Translations under genes and position numbers: made by a program
In this document: positions 36,717 to 45,642 of the stretch, piece after piece
Layout of the letters: each line of letters opens with the position of its first letter
Numbering within the stretch: position 1 is the first letter of the stretch
Source: Acidobacteriota bacterium
GTDB taxonomy: Bacteria; Acidobacteriota; Terriglobia; Terriglobales; Acidobacteriaceae
Length of the DNA: 51,704 bases
NCBI GenBank assembly: GCA_003225005.1
Contig: QIAN01000012.1
Span: 1 to 51,704 of the forward strand
Reading direction: 5' to 3'
Notes under the pieces: model-generated
Databases searched by the model: none
What the model was told of the DNA's origin: nothing
The model's input: the letters and a program-made list of their open reading frames with translations, nothing else

Positions 36717-38942
36717 ATGGCGACGACGAAAACCGACCCCAAGCTGGCCATCACGGCAGACCGCGCAAGAAAAGGCAAGGATCATGAAGGCCTTACGCGC
36801 GAAAAACTGATCGAGGCCTACCGCATCATGTACACCTCCCGGAAAATCGACGACCGGGAGATCCTTCTTAAGCGGCAACAAAAAATCTACTTCCAGATGT
36901 CAGGAGCAGGACACGAAGCCATCGGCACCGCTGCGGGGCTGGTGCTCAAGCCGGGCTATGATTGGTTCTATCCCTATTATCGCGACCGAGCGCTTTGCCT
37001 GGCGCTCGGAGCCAAACCCTACGAAATGTTTCTGCAGGGAGTGGGAGCGGCAGACGATCCTAGCTCGGGTGGGCGGCAAATGCCCTCGCACTGGAGCTAT
37101 GTGCGGCTGAATGTTGTCACTCAGTCTTCGCCCACTGGTTCACAGATTCTTCAGGCCGTAGGATGCGCCGAAGCTGGACGTTATCTCGCTCGTCACCCCA
37201 AGGCCGCAGAGCGCCCCAGCGCAAATGCTGGGGCGCCTGACTATCGTCAATTCAAGAATGTGACCTTCCACGGTGATGAAGTCACCTACGTCTCGCTTGG
37301 GGACGGTACCACCAGCGAAGGCGAGTTCTGGGAGGCGATGAACGCCGCCGCGATCGGCAAGCTGCCACTTATCTTCTGTGTCGAGGACAACGGCTACGCG
37401 ATCTCCGTGCCAGTGGAGGCGCAGACCGCAGGGGGAAGTATTTCACGGCTGGTTTCTGGTTTTCCGGACTTTCACTTTGAAGAAGTCGATGGCACGGATC
37501 CTGTCGCAAGCTACGCGGCGTTTCAGCGCGCCGCGAAATATTGCCGCGAAGGCCACGGCCCGTCGTTCGTGCACGCGCACGTGATCCGTCCGTATTCTCA
37601 CTCGCTCTCCGACGACGAAAGGCTTTACCGTCCTGAAACCGAGCGGGAACGTGACGCGGCGCGAGACCCGGTTTCGCGTACACAAATGTTTCTGCTGCGC
37701 GAAGGAATTCTCGACGAAAAGGGAATCACTCAGCTCGAGAAGCAGGTGGATGACGAATTGCAAGAGGCCGTAGACCTAGCGCTCGGCGCCTTGCCTCCGG
37801 CTCCAGAGACTGTAAGAGACTTTGTATACTCGCCGGATATTGATCCGACATCGGCCACATTCGAGACCCAGCCAGTTCCCGTTCCGGTCGACGCTGAAGG
37901 CAAGAAACCGGCGGCGAAGACGATGGCCGATCTGATCAACGCCACCCTGCGCGACGAGATGAAGCGCGATGAGCGCATCGTGATCTTTGGCGAAGACGTA
38001 GCCGACTGCAGCCGTGAAGAATATTTGAAGCGCAAGCTGGTGAAAGGGAAGGGCGGAGTCTTCAAGCTCACCTTCGGCTTGCAGTGGGAGTTCGGGGCCG
38101 ACCGCGTGTTCAATTCGCCCCTAGCCGAGGCCGCCATTGTGGGCCGAGCGACGGGGTTGGCCACGCGCGGACTCAAGCCCGTGGTAGAAATCCAATTCTT
38201 CGATTACATTTGGCCGGCGATGATGCAGTTGCGCGACGAGTTGCCGGTGATTCGTTGGCGCTCGAACAACGGGTTCTGCGCGCCCTGCGTGATTCGCGTG
38301 GCCATCGGCGGATACCTTACTGGCGGCGCAATATATCACTCGCAGTGCGGAGAAAGTATTTTCGCGCACATCCCAGGACTGAGAGTTGTCTTCCCATCGA
38401 ACGCTCTCGATGCAGCAGGACTACTCAGAACCGCGATCCGTTGCGACGATCCTGTGCTGTTCCTCGAGCATAAGCGCTTGTACCGCGAGAACTACGGTCG
38501 GGCCGCATATCCTGGGCCGGATTACACGATCCCCTTCGGCAAGGCCAAGATCGTGAATCCGGGCACCGACCTCACCGTCATCACTTACGGCGCGGTCGTG
38601 CCCCGGGCGCTGCAGGCGGCACAGAAGATCGAGCGCGAACACGGCGTGCACGTCGAGCTCATTGACTTGCGCAGCTTGAATCCGTTTGATTGGGAAGCTA
38701 TCGCGGCTTCTGTTTCGAAAACCAACCGCGTGCTGGTGGCCTACGAAGACACTCTAAGCTGGGGCTACGGTGCAGAGATCGCCGCGCGTATCGCGGATCA
38801 ATTGTTTCAGCATCTCGATGCCCCTGTTCGCCGCATAGCCGCCCAGGACACGTTTGTGGCCTATCAGCCAATTCTCGAAGACGCCATCCTGCCGCAGACA
38901 AACGATCTGTTCCGCGCCATGAAGGAACTGGCGGAATACTGA
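36717..38942 (+). CDS. 2-oxoacid dehydrogenase E1, fused alpha and beta subunits
   Basis: This enzyme decarboxylates a 2-oxo acid with thiamine diphosphate and passes the acyl group to an E2 lipoyl carrier. Residues 25-385 form the alpha part ([33 protein letters not shown], then [10 protein letters not shown], the ThDP/Mg motif). A linker with [11 protein letters not shown] follows, and residues 400-741 are the beta part ([66 protein letters not shown]). The fused layout and sequence fit branched-chain (2-oxoisovalerate) dehydrogenase-type E1. E2 and E3 are not nearby. AAGGAA precedes the ATG. A perfect REP-like hairpin lies in frame at residues 165-174. Confidence 0.93.
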   Translation: MATTKTDPKLAITADRARKGKDHEGLTREKLIEAYRIMYTSRKIDDREILLKRQQKIYFQMSGAGHEAIGTAAGLVLKPGYDWFYPYYRDRALCLALGAKPYEMFLQGVGAADDPSSGGRQMPSHWSYVRLNVVTQSSPTGSQILQAVGCAEAGRYLARHPKAAERPSANAGAPDYRQFKNVTFHGDEVTYVSLGDGTTSEGEFWEAMNAAAIGKLPLIFCVEDNGYAISVPVEAQTAGGSISRLVSGFPDFHFEEVDGTDPVASYAAFQRAAKYCREGHGPSFVHAHVIRPYSHSLSDDERLYRPETERERDAARDPVSRTQMFLLREGILDEKGITQLEKQVDDELQEAVDLALGALPPAPETVRDFVYSPDIDPTSATFETQPVPVPVDAEGKKPAAKTMADLINATLRDEMKRDERIVIFGEDVADCSREEYLKRKLVKGKGGVFKLTFGLQWEFGADRVFNSPLAEAAIVGRATGLATRGLKPVVEIQFFDYIWPAMMQLRDELPVIRWRSNNGFCAPCVIRVAIGGYLTGGAIYHSQCGESIFAHIPGLRVVFPSNALDAAGLLRTAIRCDDPVLFLEHKRLYRENYGRAAYPGPDYTIPFGKAKIVNPGTDLTVITYGAVVPRALQAAQKIEREHGVHVELIDLRSLNPFDWEAIAASVSKTNRVLVAYEDTLSWGYGAEIAARIADQLFQHLDAPVRRIAAQDTFVAYQPILEDAILPQTNDLFRAMKELAEY
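37211..37236. repeat. REP-like perfect hairpin inside the E1 reading frame
   Basis: GCGCCCCAGC, loop GCAAAT, GCTGGGGCGC gives 10 paired bases. It encodes part of [13 protein letters not shown], a surface-like segment between conserved blocks of the alpha subunit, and looks like an in-frame insertion. Confidence 0.65.
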
Positions 38943-39125
38943 CAATGAAGTTGGAGCGTAAAGCCATTCGCCTGTTTCAGGGAGGGCCACTCCTTGATTC
39001 CCGCCACATCAGGCTAACGCGACCACTTGATTCACTGGCCGGCCTCCCCCATCACAGTTACGAAGGCGTTGTTTGCACTTCAATGCTGATTGATCCTGGT
39101 CCCCCACGATGCTAGGCTGCGATCA

Positions 39126-40643
39126 GTGCAATCTCCATACGCAGATTCGTTGAAGTCCAATGCTTCTGGTTCTGGCCCGGTATTCGAATGGCTGCATTCC
39201 CCAGCCGCTGAAGTGTGGGCGAAGTTTCTGCTTGCTCTGGTGGGATTAGGGCTGGCCTTCGCCGCGGCGCTATTTTCCACCGTATCGCGCGAAGCAGGAA
39301 ACCTCTGGGCGACGGTCATTTTGGCTTCGATCTCCCTGCTCTTGGCCACTTTGGTCGGGCTGGTCACGGTGCCTTATTTGGCCCGGCGAGTGGCGGTAGA
39401 GCGTCTGCGCGAAAGTTTTGATTTCGAGGTGACGCGCGCCGGCGTGGTGTATGTTCTAGTCACTCTGGTGATTGGCGTCGCCGCCCTGAACACGGGCAAT
39501 AACCTCCTCTACATTGTAGTCGCCGCCATGCTGGCTGGCATCCTGGTTTCGGGCTTCGTTTCCGTCCTGGTGTTGCGGGGATTAGAACTGGATGTGCGCC
39601 TTCCCCAGCATCTGTTTGCAGGCCGCGCGGTACCGGGCCGGATCGTGCTGCGAAATTCGCGACGCTTTCTACCCTCGTTCTCCATTCGCGTTGTGCCTGC
39701 ACGCCGAGAAAAAAAGAAGCAGCTCTTGAAGTGGAAATGGGAGCCGACGACATTCGTTTTCCCATCAAAACGGCCCACGGAGCGGCCGTGGGTGCGTCTG
39801 CCCGACCGGCGTCTGCGCCGCGTGAGGGTTGCTCCGCTGCCGCCCGGCATCTTCCAGGGCATGGCTTATTTTCCATACCTGCCCACGCGCTCGGAACTAT
39901 CGGCCGATCTGGAATTGCACTTCGATCGGCGCGGCCGTTACAGTGAAGACAGCTTCGGTCTGGCCACACGTTTTCCCTTTGCATTTCTCACCAAGACCCG
40001 GCATATTGCGCTGCGGCGGGAGATTGTTGTTTACCCGCCGGTTGACCCCACCGACGAGTTCTACGAAATCCTCCCACTCATCAATGGTGAACTGGAGAGC
40101 TATGTGCGCGGTCGTGGTTCCGATCTCTATCGAATTCGCGAATACATGCCAGAGGACTCGGCGCGCCACGTGGATTGGAAGTCCAGTGCGAAATCGGGCT
40201 CTCTGAAGGTGCGCGAGTTCAGCCGCGAGGACGAGCGCAGGCTGCGTCTGATTTTCGACAACCCCGCCAGTGGAACGATTTCGTCGCAAGCCTACGACCG
40301 GGCGGTAAACCTGGCAGCCTCGCTGGCCTGGCACTTCTCCACCCAGGACGCTGACGTTTCTTACGTGATCCCCGGTTATCCCCGCGGCACCGATGTGCAC
40401 GAATTTCTTGCACGATTGGCGGTGATTGAGCCCCACGCCAAGGTCCAAACCGCCGAGGCGGCCACGCCCGTACAGCGGTCGCTCGATGTTCTTGACATCT
40501 CGACCCTGGGTGAATCGGACGAATATAATATCGTCCTTACGGCCCGCCCCAAGGGAAGCCTGCTCACGGCGTTGTGGAACTCCTCCTCCTACTTCATCTT
40601 TATCCAGGAGCAATCCGCAAACCGCCTTCGGCCAGCGAAATAG
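39126..40643 (+). CDS. DUF58 domain membrane protein
   Basis: About 505 residues. Two to four hydrophobic segments lie near the N-terminus (FLLALVGLGLAFAAALF, VILASISLLLATLVGLVTV, VYVLVTLVIGVAALNTG, MLAGILVSGFVSVLVL). A cytoplasmic domain follows with the DUF58 signature YRIREYMPEDSARHVDWKSS and LKVREFSREDERRLRLIFD. DUF58 proteins usually sit beside MoxR-type AAA ATPases and von Willebrand domain proteins, but neither is seen here. The frame opens at a TTG (39090). I prefer the GTG at 39126, which has AGG at reasonable spacing, and the evidence for either is weak. The gene downstream is also membrane-bound but separated by 250 bp. Confidence 0.85.
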   Translation: MQSPYADSLKSNASGSGPVFEWLHSPAAEVWAKFLLALVGLGLAFAAALFSTVSREAGNLWATVILASISLLLATLVGLVTVPYLARRVAVERLRESFDFEVTRAGVVYVLVTLVIGVAALNTGNNLLYIVVAAMLAGILVSGFVSVLVLRGLELDVRLPQHLFAGRAVPGRIVLRNSRRFLPSFSIRVVPARREKKKQLLKWKWEPTTFVFPSKRPTERPWVRLPDRRLRRVRVAPLPPGIFQGMAYFPYLPTRSELSADLELHFDRRGRYSEDSFGLATRFPFAFLTKTRHIALRREIVVYPPVDPTDEFYEILPLINGELESYVRGRGSDLYRIREYMPEDSARHVDWKSSAKSGSLKVREFSREDERRLRLIFDNPASGTISSQAYDRAVNLAASLAWHFSTQDADVSYVIPGYPRGTDVHEFLARLAVIEPHAKVQTAEAATPVQRSLDVLDISTLGESDEYNIVLTARPKGSLLTALWNSSSYFIFIQEQSANRLRPAK

Positions 40644-40690
40644 AGCGTAGAGCCATCTCGTTCCTCTGGGGAAGAGGTGCACCCACTCCT

Positions 40691-40720
40691 CCCAGCTTGG
40701 GTTTTTCGTTCTTTACCCAA
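40691..40720 (+). terminator. Possible weak terminator after the DUF58 gene
   Basis: CCCA-GCT-TGGG is followed by TTTTT, and the same TTGGGT can pair with ACCCAA at 40715-40720. Stems are only 4-6 bp, so efficiency is uncertain. It lies about 50 bases after the DUF58 stop codon. Confidence 0.3.
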
Positions 40721-40768
40721 CCTTTTGCCTCTTCCCTGGCATCGCCATCTCAATCTGGGTCGACAAGA

Positions 40769-40791
40769 AGGTAACGTTACCATGGTTACCT
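40769..40791. promoter_or_regulatory. GGTAAC/GTTACC palindrome array upstream of membrane protein
   Basis: GGTAACGTTACC (40770-40781) is a perfect 12-bp palindrome. A third half-site GGTTACCT follows directly, so AGGTAAC and GTTACCT also form a wider dyad across 40769-40791. It lies about 100 bp before the downstream gene and looks like an operator. No regulator can be named. Confidence 0.4.
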
Positions 40792-40894
40792 CAGTACATT
40801 GAACATCTGGCGCCAGAGGATTAGGTTTCTTCTATAAGGAGAAGTACTGATTACTCGGAAAGCAGCGCTACGCCGGCTGCTTCCACCGGCTGAT

Positions 40895-41854
40895 ATGTCG
40901 CGTCGGTTGCGATTACCCCCAATGGACGAGAAGATCAAGATTCTGTACTACGTTCTTTGGATTGCTCATCCCCTTCTGCAAGCGGGGATCGCGATAGCCA
41001 TGCTTCGGAGCAACCTCCATCGCAAGTTCATGTACTTCTTCGCCTACGTGGTCACACAAATTCTGTCCTTCGCCATCATCTTTCCCGCTTACCTGAGGCA
41101 TGACTATTCGGCTTACTTCTACTTGTACTGGATCAGCAACGCAATCAACGTATTTCTCGGGTTCAAGATCATTCATGAAATCTTTCTCGATGTTTTCAAG
41201 CCCTTCCACACGCTGCGGGATCTGGGCTCGGTTCTGTTCAAGTGGGCGGGTTTGGTAATGCTGCTCGTGGCGGGAGTGGTTTCGGTTTCCAGTAACTCGC
41301 ACGAGATGGCGCCCTGGATGCTGGCCATTCTCACCACGCAGCGCTGCGTCCGCATTATTCAGGTCGGCATGGTATTGTTCCTTTTGTTCTTTGCCCATTA
41401 CCTCGGAGTAAACTGCAAGCAGCACAGCTTCGGTATTGCCTTGGGCTTGGGCGGTTACGCCATGATGGAACTGGTGCTGATTGCGTCGTGGGTGGGGCAA
41501 CATCTTGGAAATACGTCAATGGATTTGGTCAACATGGCCGCTTACAACTCCGCCCTGATTACCTGGTTTGTCTACGCGCTGGTCAAGAGCCCGGCCCGGG
41601 ACGCTGCAGCCACCCTCCTGCAACCGCAACGCTGGGAGCAAAGCCTAACCGATATTCATCACCCCCTTCCTGCGGATTCTTTGATCCCGATGTTCGAAGG
41701 AATGGTGGATCGAGCTCTCTCTCGTACCCCCGTCAATGCGCCCCTGCCCTCAAGCGGGAGCGCAACACAAGCGAATTCTGCTGTTGCAGGCGAAGTAGTC
41801 CGAGTCGCCGGTTTTGATTTTTCACTTCCACCTCGAATAACTTCAAAAACCTAG
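40895..41854 (+). CDS. Multi-pass membrane protein of unknown function
   Basis: 319 residues with about six to seven hydrophobic segments: ILYYVLWIAHPLLQAGIAIAM, YFFAYVVTQILSFAIIFPAY, YLYWISNAINVFLGFKII, WAGLVMLLVAGVVSV, VGMVLFLLFFAHYLGV, YAMMELVLIASWVG and ALITWFVYALV. The C-terminal 85 residues are soluble and Ser/Pro-rich. I recognise the general look of an acidobacterial family of conserved 7TM hypotheticals but cannot assign a function. The ATG at 40922 (MDEKIKIL) may be the true start. A perfect AAGGAG at 40836-40841 lies upstream of an in-frame CTG at 40847, a third possibility. A GGTAAC palindrome lies upstream. Confidence 0.8.
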   Translation: MSRRLRLPPMDEKIKILYYVLWIAHPLLQAGIAIAMLRSNLHRKFMYFFAYVVTQILSFAIIFPAYLRHDYSAYFYLYWISNAINVFLGFKIIHEIFLDVFKPFHTLRDLGSVLFKWAGLVMLLVAGVVSVSSNSHEMAPWMLAILTTQRCVRIIQVGMVLFLLFFAHYLGVNCKQHSFGIALGLGGYAMMELVLIASWVGQHLGNTSMDLVNMAAYNSALITWFVYALVKSPARDAAATLLQPQRWEQSLTDIHHPLPADSLIPMFEGMVDRALSRTPVNAPLPSSGSATQANSAVAGEVVRVAGFDFSLPPRITSKT

Positions 41855-42100
41855 GCCTCTCGGCGCGGCCCCACAGAGGATCCCTATTCGTCCAACAGCA
41901 AAGCTCCGTTCGGCTTTCGTAACTCGTTCCTGCGGAATGGCACAACTCACCCTGATACCTGAAGTAAGACTTCCACTGATCAGCAGTTGTTGTATGTATT
42001 TAAGGCTGGAATCACTGTAAATTGTGAGAATTGCGGTCGGCAAAACAGCACGGAGGCGACGAAGGTGAAAGTTTTTGCACAGAAGGCTTGACGAGTGCCT

Positions 42101-42106
42101 TATAAT
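42101..42106 (+). promoter_or_regulatory. Consensus -10 box ahead of the small-peptide gene
   Basis: TATAAT stands 60 bases before the ATG at 42166. A TTGACG lies only 7 bases upstream and no good -35 is found at 16-18 bases, so the promoter may need an activator. The rest of the 41855-42165 gap shows nothing else I can name. Confidence 0.4.
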
Positions 42107-42165
42107 TCGGCCCGCGCTGGGCTTACCTCAATTAGGAAGTCTATCGCGGTAAAGGAGAAAGACCC

Positions 42166-42306
42166 ATGAAACGTGCAATCAGGACTTCGCTCCTCATGAT
42201 CGGACTAGTGGGCACATACGTAATGGCCGCCGTTCCTCAGGTTCCCGCCTTGGACGGAGGCTCGATACCCGTGTGCCCACCCTCGATGCTGAGCCGGTGC
42301 AGGTAA
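42166..42306 (+). CDS. Small secreted peptide, 46 residues
   Basis: ATG at 42166 follows an AAAGGAG site with 8-base spacing. The product starts MKRAIRTSLLMIGLVGTYVM, a basic n-region and hydrophobic core, with probable cleavage after MAA. The mature part is about 24 residues (VPQVPALDGG to MLSRCR), Pro-rich and with two cysteines at residues 37 and 45 that could form a disulfide. A consensus -10 box lies 60 bases upstream and a rho-independent terminator follows about 125 bases after the stop, so it looks like an independent transcript. I do not recognise a family. Roles such as a signalling peptide, bacteriocin-like product or small envelope component cannot be separated. Confidence 0.6.
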   Translation: MKRAIRTSLLMIGLVGTYVMAAVPQVPALDGGSIPVCPPSMLSRCR

Positions 42307-42429
42307 ACCACTAACCAGCCGCCGATCACAACGTTCGTCAGTATTGTTATCGGAGGCACCTTGCAACGCAAGGTAACCAAAGTAACCTAAACAGTAACTT
42401 GGGCCGAGAACTTGGGCTCGCAATCTTTG

Positions 42430-42467
42430 GGCTGACGGGAACTTCATAACCCCGCCAGCCTTTTTTT
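42430..42467 (+). terminator. Rho-independent terminator of the small-peptide transcript
   Basis: GGCTG-A-CGGG pairs with CCCG-C-CAGCC around an 11-base loop and is followed by seven T. The stem has nine pairs with one mismatch. Three GTAAC direct repeats (42373, 42382, 42394) lie just before it. Confidence 0.8.
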
Positions 42468-42530
42468 GTGCCACCCTAGTTTGCATATTCAGATTTTGGA
42501 GATCAATACAGCCGTTACCGTAGGGAATGC

Positions 42531-43103
42531 TAGTGTTATGTCCAACAAATAACTAGACACGGTGACGGGTTCCCATTATCCTGGGACATGGGTAAAGCAT
42601 GTCCGCTTTCCGCCGTAGAGCAGCAGAAGATGGAGCAGTGGACCGCAGCGCACGGCACTCCACAGCAGGTGGCTTTGCGCTGCCGTATCGTCTTGGCCGC
42701 CGCTGCGGGTGAATCGGATGTCACCATTGCCCAGCGGCTTTCGGTGAACCGCAATACGGTGATTCTGTGGCGAAAGCGCTTTGCGGACGAGGGATTGGAC
42801 GGTTTGTGGGACATTGCTCCCGGCCGGGGACGAAAACCCCTGTATCCAATCGACAAGATCGCGGCCATCGTGGATGCGACCCTGCAAACCAAACCGGCGG
42901 GGATGACGCACTGGAGTTGCCGAACTATGGCGCAGAGCCAGGGCGTCAGCAAGTCCACGGTGAACAATATCTGGCGCGCCCACAATCTACAGCCACATCG
43001 CACGAAAACTGCGCGCCGAACTTTGGAGCAGATCCAGCCCGGCTGCACCAGCCCCAAATCCAGAAAGCGGAAGCAATGACTGGCTAGTTATTTTGCGACA
43101 CTA
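42531..43103 (+). mobile_element. Internally deleted IS630-type element with both inverted ends
   Basis: Both ends carry related inverted repeats starting TAGTGT: on the left TAGTGT..CAAATAACTAGACA, on the right (reversed) TAGTGTCGCAAAATAACTAG. The outer bases are TA, the target duplicated by IS630/Tc1 elements. The 573-bp length is about half the usual 1.1-1.2 kb. The lost part is the catalytic DDE region, so the element is non-autonomous and MITE-like but could be mobilised by a full relative. Confidence 0.7.
42588..43079 (+). pseudogene. Truncated IS630-family transposase, DNA-binding part only
   Basis: This encodes 163 residues. Residues 1-140 match the N-terminus of IS630-type transposases: a helix-turn-helix (ALRCRIVLAAAAGESDVTIA, QRLSVNRNTVILWRKRFADEGLDGL), GRGRKPLYP, then a second HTH (WSCRTMAQSQGVSKSTVNNIW, RAHNLQPHRTKT). 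Full proteins continue for about 200 residues with the D..D..E catalytic core. Here ARRTLEQIQPGCTSPKSRK follows at once, resembling a piece from beyond the first catalytic Asp (QPGLPLKKGR in relatives). The gene has therefore suffered an internal deletion. The product may still bind the ends but cannot transpose them. Confidence 0.75.
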
Positions 43104-43171
43104 CAATACAATAAGAGAGACCTCCAGAATGGTTTGAAGAACCGATTTTGGGAGAGAACTAGTTCGGGATT

Positions 43172-45403
43172 TCACGCCGCCGCGGCTAACACTTCCTGCA
43201 GCTTTCCTGGGTCCGAAACTGGCGGCTGGCAGGAGAAGCCCGAGCAGACCACAGCGAAAGATTTCCCCGACGTCAAGTCCGGCAAGTTAGGAATCGTCGC
43301 GGCCAGCGCCGGAGGCAGGTTGTTCGCAACCGCTTGGTTTGCTGCCAAACGAATCACACTTTTGCCAAAAGCGAATGAAGCGGCTGCCGCCGAATACAAT
43401 TCGGCTGCCCGACGATCAGCGTTATCCCCTGCGATCACGATCACTTGCAGGTGCGGCTGGAACAAGTGAGCCACGGCTATGCCGTAGGTTCCTGCAAAGA
43501 TGCCAAACTGTTCCGCTACGCCCGCGAAAGTCTCGAGCGTCTGCTCGGCCTTGTCTCGATAGGCCGCATCCCCCGTGTAGCGATGCAGTCGCAACAGTGC
43601 GATAGCGGCCATTGGATTCCCCGCCGGAGTGGGCGAGTCTTGCAACGGCTTACGCCGTGTGGAGAGAACGCCGAAAGTCTTGTCATCCGCTAGAGGCTCA
43701 GTGTCGAAGAATCCTCCCGAAGTGAGGTCGAAAAACTTCGCGATCATGGCGTCGGCAATAGCGTGAGCGAACCTGAAATAGCTGATGTCAGCCGTGGCTT
43801 CGTAAGCATCGAGGCAAGCCAACGCGGTTGCTGCATAGTCGTCGAGCAGCCCCGACACTTCGCGGTGCTCGGCCTTCGGATCGGAGTAAGCGACCACATG
43901 CAGCAGTTGTGCGGCGCGGCCGCCGTCTGCGCTCCCCGGCTCAGGTCTCCACGCTTTCGACAGAATGCGATCCAGCGAGCGCAAAGCAAATCGGCGCGCT
44001 TCATCAAGATTAAGAACTCTTGCAGTTTCCAGGTAAGCCGCTATGCACATGCTGTTCCAGCCGACATAAACTGTTTTATCGACATAAGGTGTCGGACGCT
44101 TCAGCCGTGCTGCGTACATCTTCTTTTTGGCCGATTCCAGAAGTTCACTAACCCGTTCTGGCCCCACATTCAACCTGCGCCCGATTTCTTCAATCGGCGC
44201 CCGTACGTACAACACATTCTTGGCGGGATTGTGATGCATCTCGCCGACTTCATTAATGTCGTAGCGAAGTGCAGCGACCTTCAGTTCGTCCTCGGAGAGC
44301 ACGGTACGCGCCTCCTCGACCGTCCAGGTGAAGTAATCGCCATCATCATCCATGGAAATGTCGGCATCCTGCGAAGCATAAAAGCCCCCTCGCTCGCGGT
44401 CACTCAGCCACTCATCCATCCAGCGAATGATGTCGCGCGCCACGTCGGCGAAAAATTCTGATCCCGTGGCCTGGTGGGCGTGTACATAGTTTTTCAGCAG
44501 CTCCGAGTTGTCGTAGCACATCTTCTCGAAGTGAGGCACAACCCACCGCTCATCGACCGAGTAGCGATGAAACCCGCCCGCCAGTTGGTCATAAACGCCG
44601 CCGTTCGCCATGTGCTCGAGCGTGGTGACGAAGAGATTTCGTAGCTGCTGATCGTCGTGGAGACGTTCGGCACGGTCCATGGGGCGACCGCCGCCCTCGG
44701 CTGACGGGCGGAGCGAAGCTCCGCTTGTGGTCCGCACGTACTGCTCGATCAAAAGATCAATCGCCGACGAATGCGGAAACTTGGGAGCCTGTCCAAAGCC
44801 GCCATTGCGCGCGTCGAACATAGCGAGGGCCGACTTCTCAATGGCGTCAATGACGCCCAGGGACACGTGCCCGCTCCGTCCGGCAAACGATTCCGACTGC
44901 GCGATGGCGCTCTCGACCATCTTGGCTTGCTCGACGATGTCTCCATGTTTCTCCTTGTAGGCGTTAGCGATGCTGGTCAGCACGCGTTTAAAGCTCGGGC
45001 GCCCATAGCCGTCGGCAGGCGGAAAATACGTCCCACCATAAAACGGCTTGCCCTCGGGAGTCAGAAAAGCCGTGAGCGGCCACCCCCCCTGTCCGCTGAC
45101 CGCACTGACCGCAGCCTGGTAGCGGCTGTCGATATCAGGACGCTCATCGCGATCCACTTTCACCGCAATGAAATGCTCATTCACAATGGCGGCCACTTCA
45201 GGATCGTCGTAGGACTCGCGGTCCATCACATGGCACCAATGACACCAAACCGCGCCAATATCGAGTAGCATCGGCTTATTCTCCCGCTGCGCAGCCGAAA
45301 AAGCCTCCCCGCCCCACTCATGCCACTGAATGGGCTGGTGCATGGCAGAGCGCAGGTAGGAGGAGGAAGCGCGCGCGAGCGAGTTCAGGGTTTGGATGGT
45401 CAT
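43172..45403 (-). CDS. DUF255 thioredoxin-domain protein (YyaL/SPATA20 family)
   Basis: 743 residues. The N-terminal thioredoxin fold has WCHWCHVMDRESY (C54 and C57) and DRDERPDIDSRYQ, and the cis-Pro region GGWPLTAFLTP. A long alpha/alpha toroid domain resembling glycosidases and epimerases follows (GGFHRYSVDERWVVPHFEKM, GGFYASQDADI, LDDYAATALA). The function of the family is not settled. The frame opens 73 codons earlier at 45622, but that stretch is unlike the family, and MTIQTLNSLARASSSYL is the usual start. A GC-rich hairpin sits in frame near residues 227-232 (SGASLRPSAEGGGRP), apparently an inserted REP-like element. Confidence 0.9.
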   Translation of the reverse strand: MTIQTLNSLARASSSYLRSAMHQPIQWHEWGGEAFSAAQRENKPMLLDIGAVWCHWCHVMDRESYDDPEVAAIVNEHFIAVKVDRDERPDIDSRYQAAVSAVSGQGGWPLTAFLTPEGKPFYGGTYFPPADGYGRPSFKRVLTSIANAYKEKHGDIVEQAKMVESAIAQSESFAGRSGHVSLGVIDAIEKSALAMFDARNGGFGQAPKFPHSSAIDLLIEQYVRTTSGASLRPSAEGGGRPMDRAERLHDDQQLRNLFVTTLEHMANGGVYDQLAGGFHRYSVDERWVVPHFEKMCYDNSELLKNYVHAHQATGSEFFADVARDIIRWMDEWLSDRERGGFYASQDADISMDDDGDYFTWTVEEARTVLSEDELKVAALRYDINEVGEMHHNPAKNVLYVRAPIEEIGRRLNVGPERVSELLESAKKKMYAARLKRPTPYVDKTVYVGWNSMCIAAYLETARVLNLDEARRFALRSLDRILSKAWRPEPGSADGGRAAQLLHVVAYSDPKAEHREVSGLLDDYAATALACLDAYEATADISYFRFAHAIADAMIAKFFDLTSGGFFDTEPLADDKTFGVLSTRRKPLQDSPTPAGNPMAAIALLRLHRYTGDAAYRDKAEQTLETFAGVAEQFGIFAGTYGIAVAHLFQPHLQVIVIAGDNADRRAAELYSAAAASFAFGKSVIRLAANQAVANNLPPALAATIPNLPDLTSGKSFAVVCSGFSCQPPVSDPGKLQEVLAAAA
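44681..44724. repeat. REP-like element inside the DUF255 reading frame
   Basis: GCGGAGC-GAA-GCTCCGC (44708-44724) is a perfect 7-bp hairpin. It is preceded by GGGGCGACCGCCGCCCTCGG, which resembles the first half of the REP-like element at 22608-22642. The encoded residues fall between conserved blocks of the protein. Confidence 0.6.
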
Positions 45404-45642
45404 CCCATCAAGTGTAAATCCTTTCCTATCGCAGAGAGCGCTCCCTGCGTTGCCGCGATATAAGCAACCCTCCCACCCGATTCTGCACCTACTGTCACCG
45501 GCGTACGCCACCCCGTCGAATCGCTGGCCTGCCGGCATCAGTCGATTTTGCCGGTTGCAAAAAAGTCTCACGTGATACCAGGGCGGGGTGCCCAACCCGC
45601 ATGCATGCTCCCGCGTGCACAAACTCCGTGCTGAGGAAATCT

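Noticed and set aside
38945-39115. 56-codon ORF directly after the E1 gene (MKLERKAIRLFQGG...)
   Set aside because: No clear ribosome site or recognisable family; it overlaps the region just before the DUF58 start and is probably chance.
42352-42390. Nine-codon ORF with GGAGG before a TTG, after the secreted peptide
   Set aside because: Too short to distinguish from chance; codons fall in the GTAAC repeat array and there is no comparative evidence.
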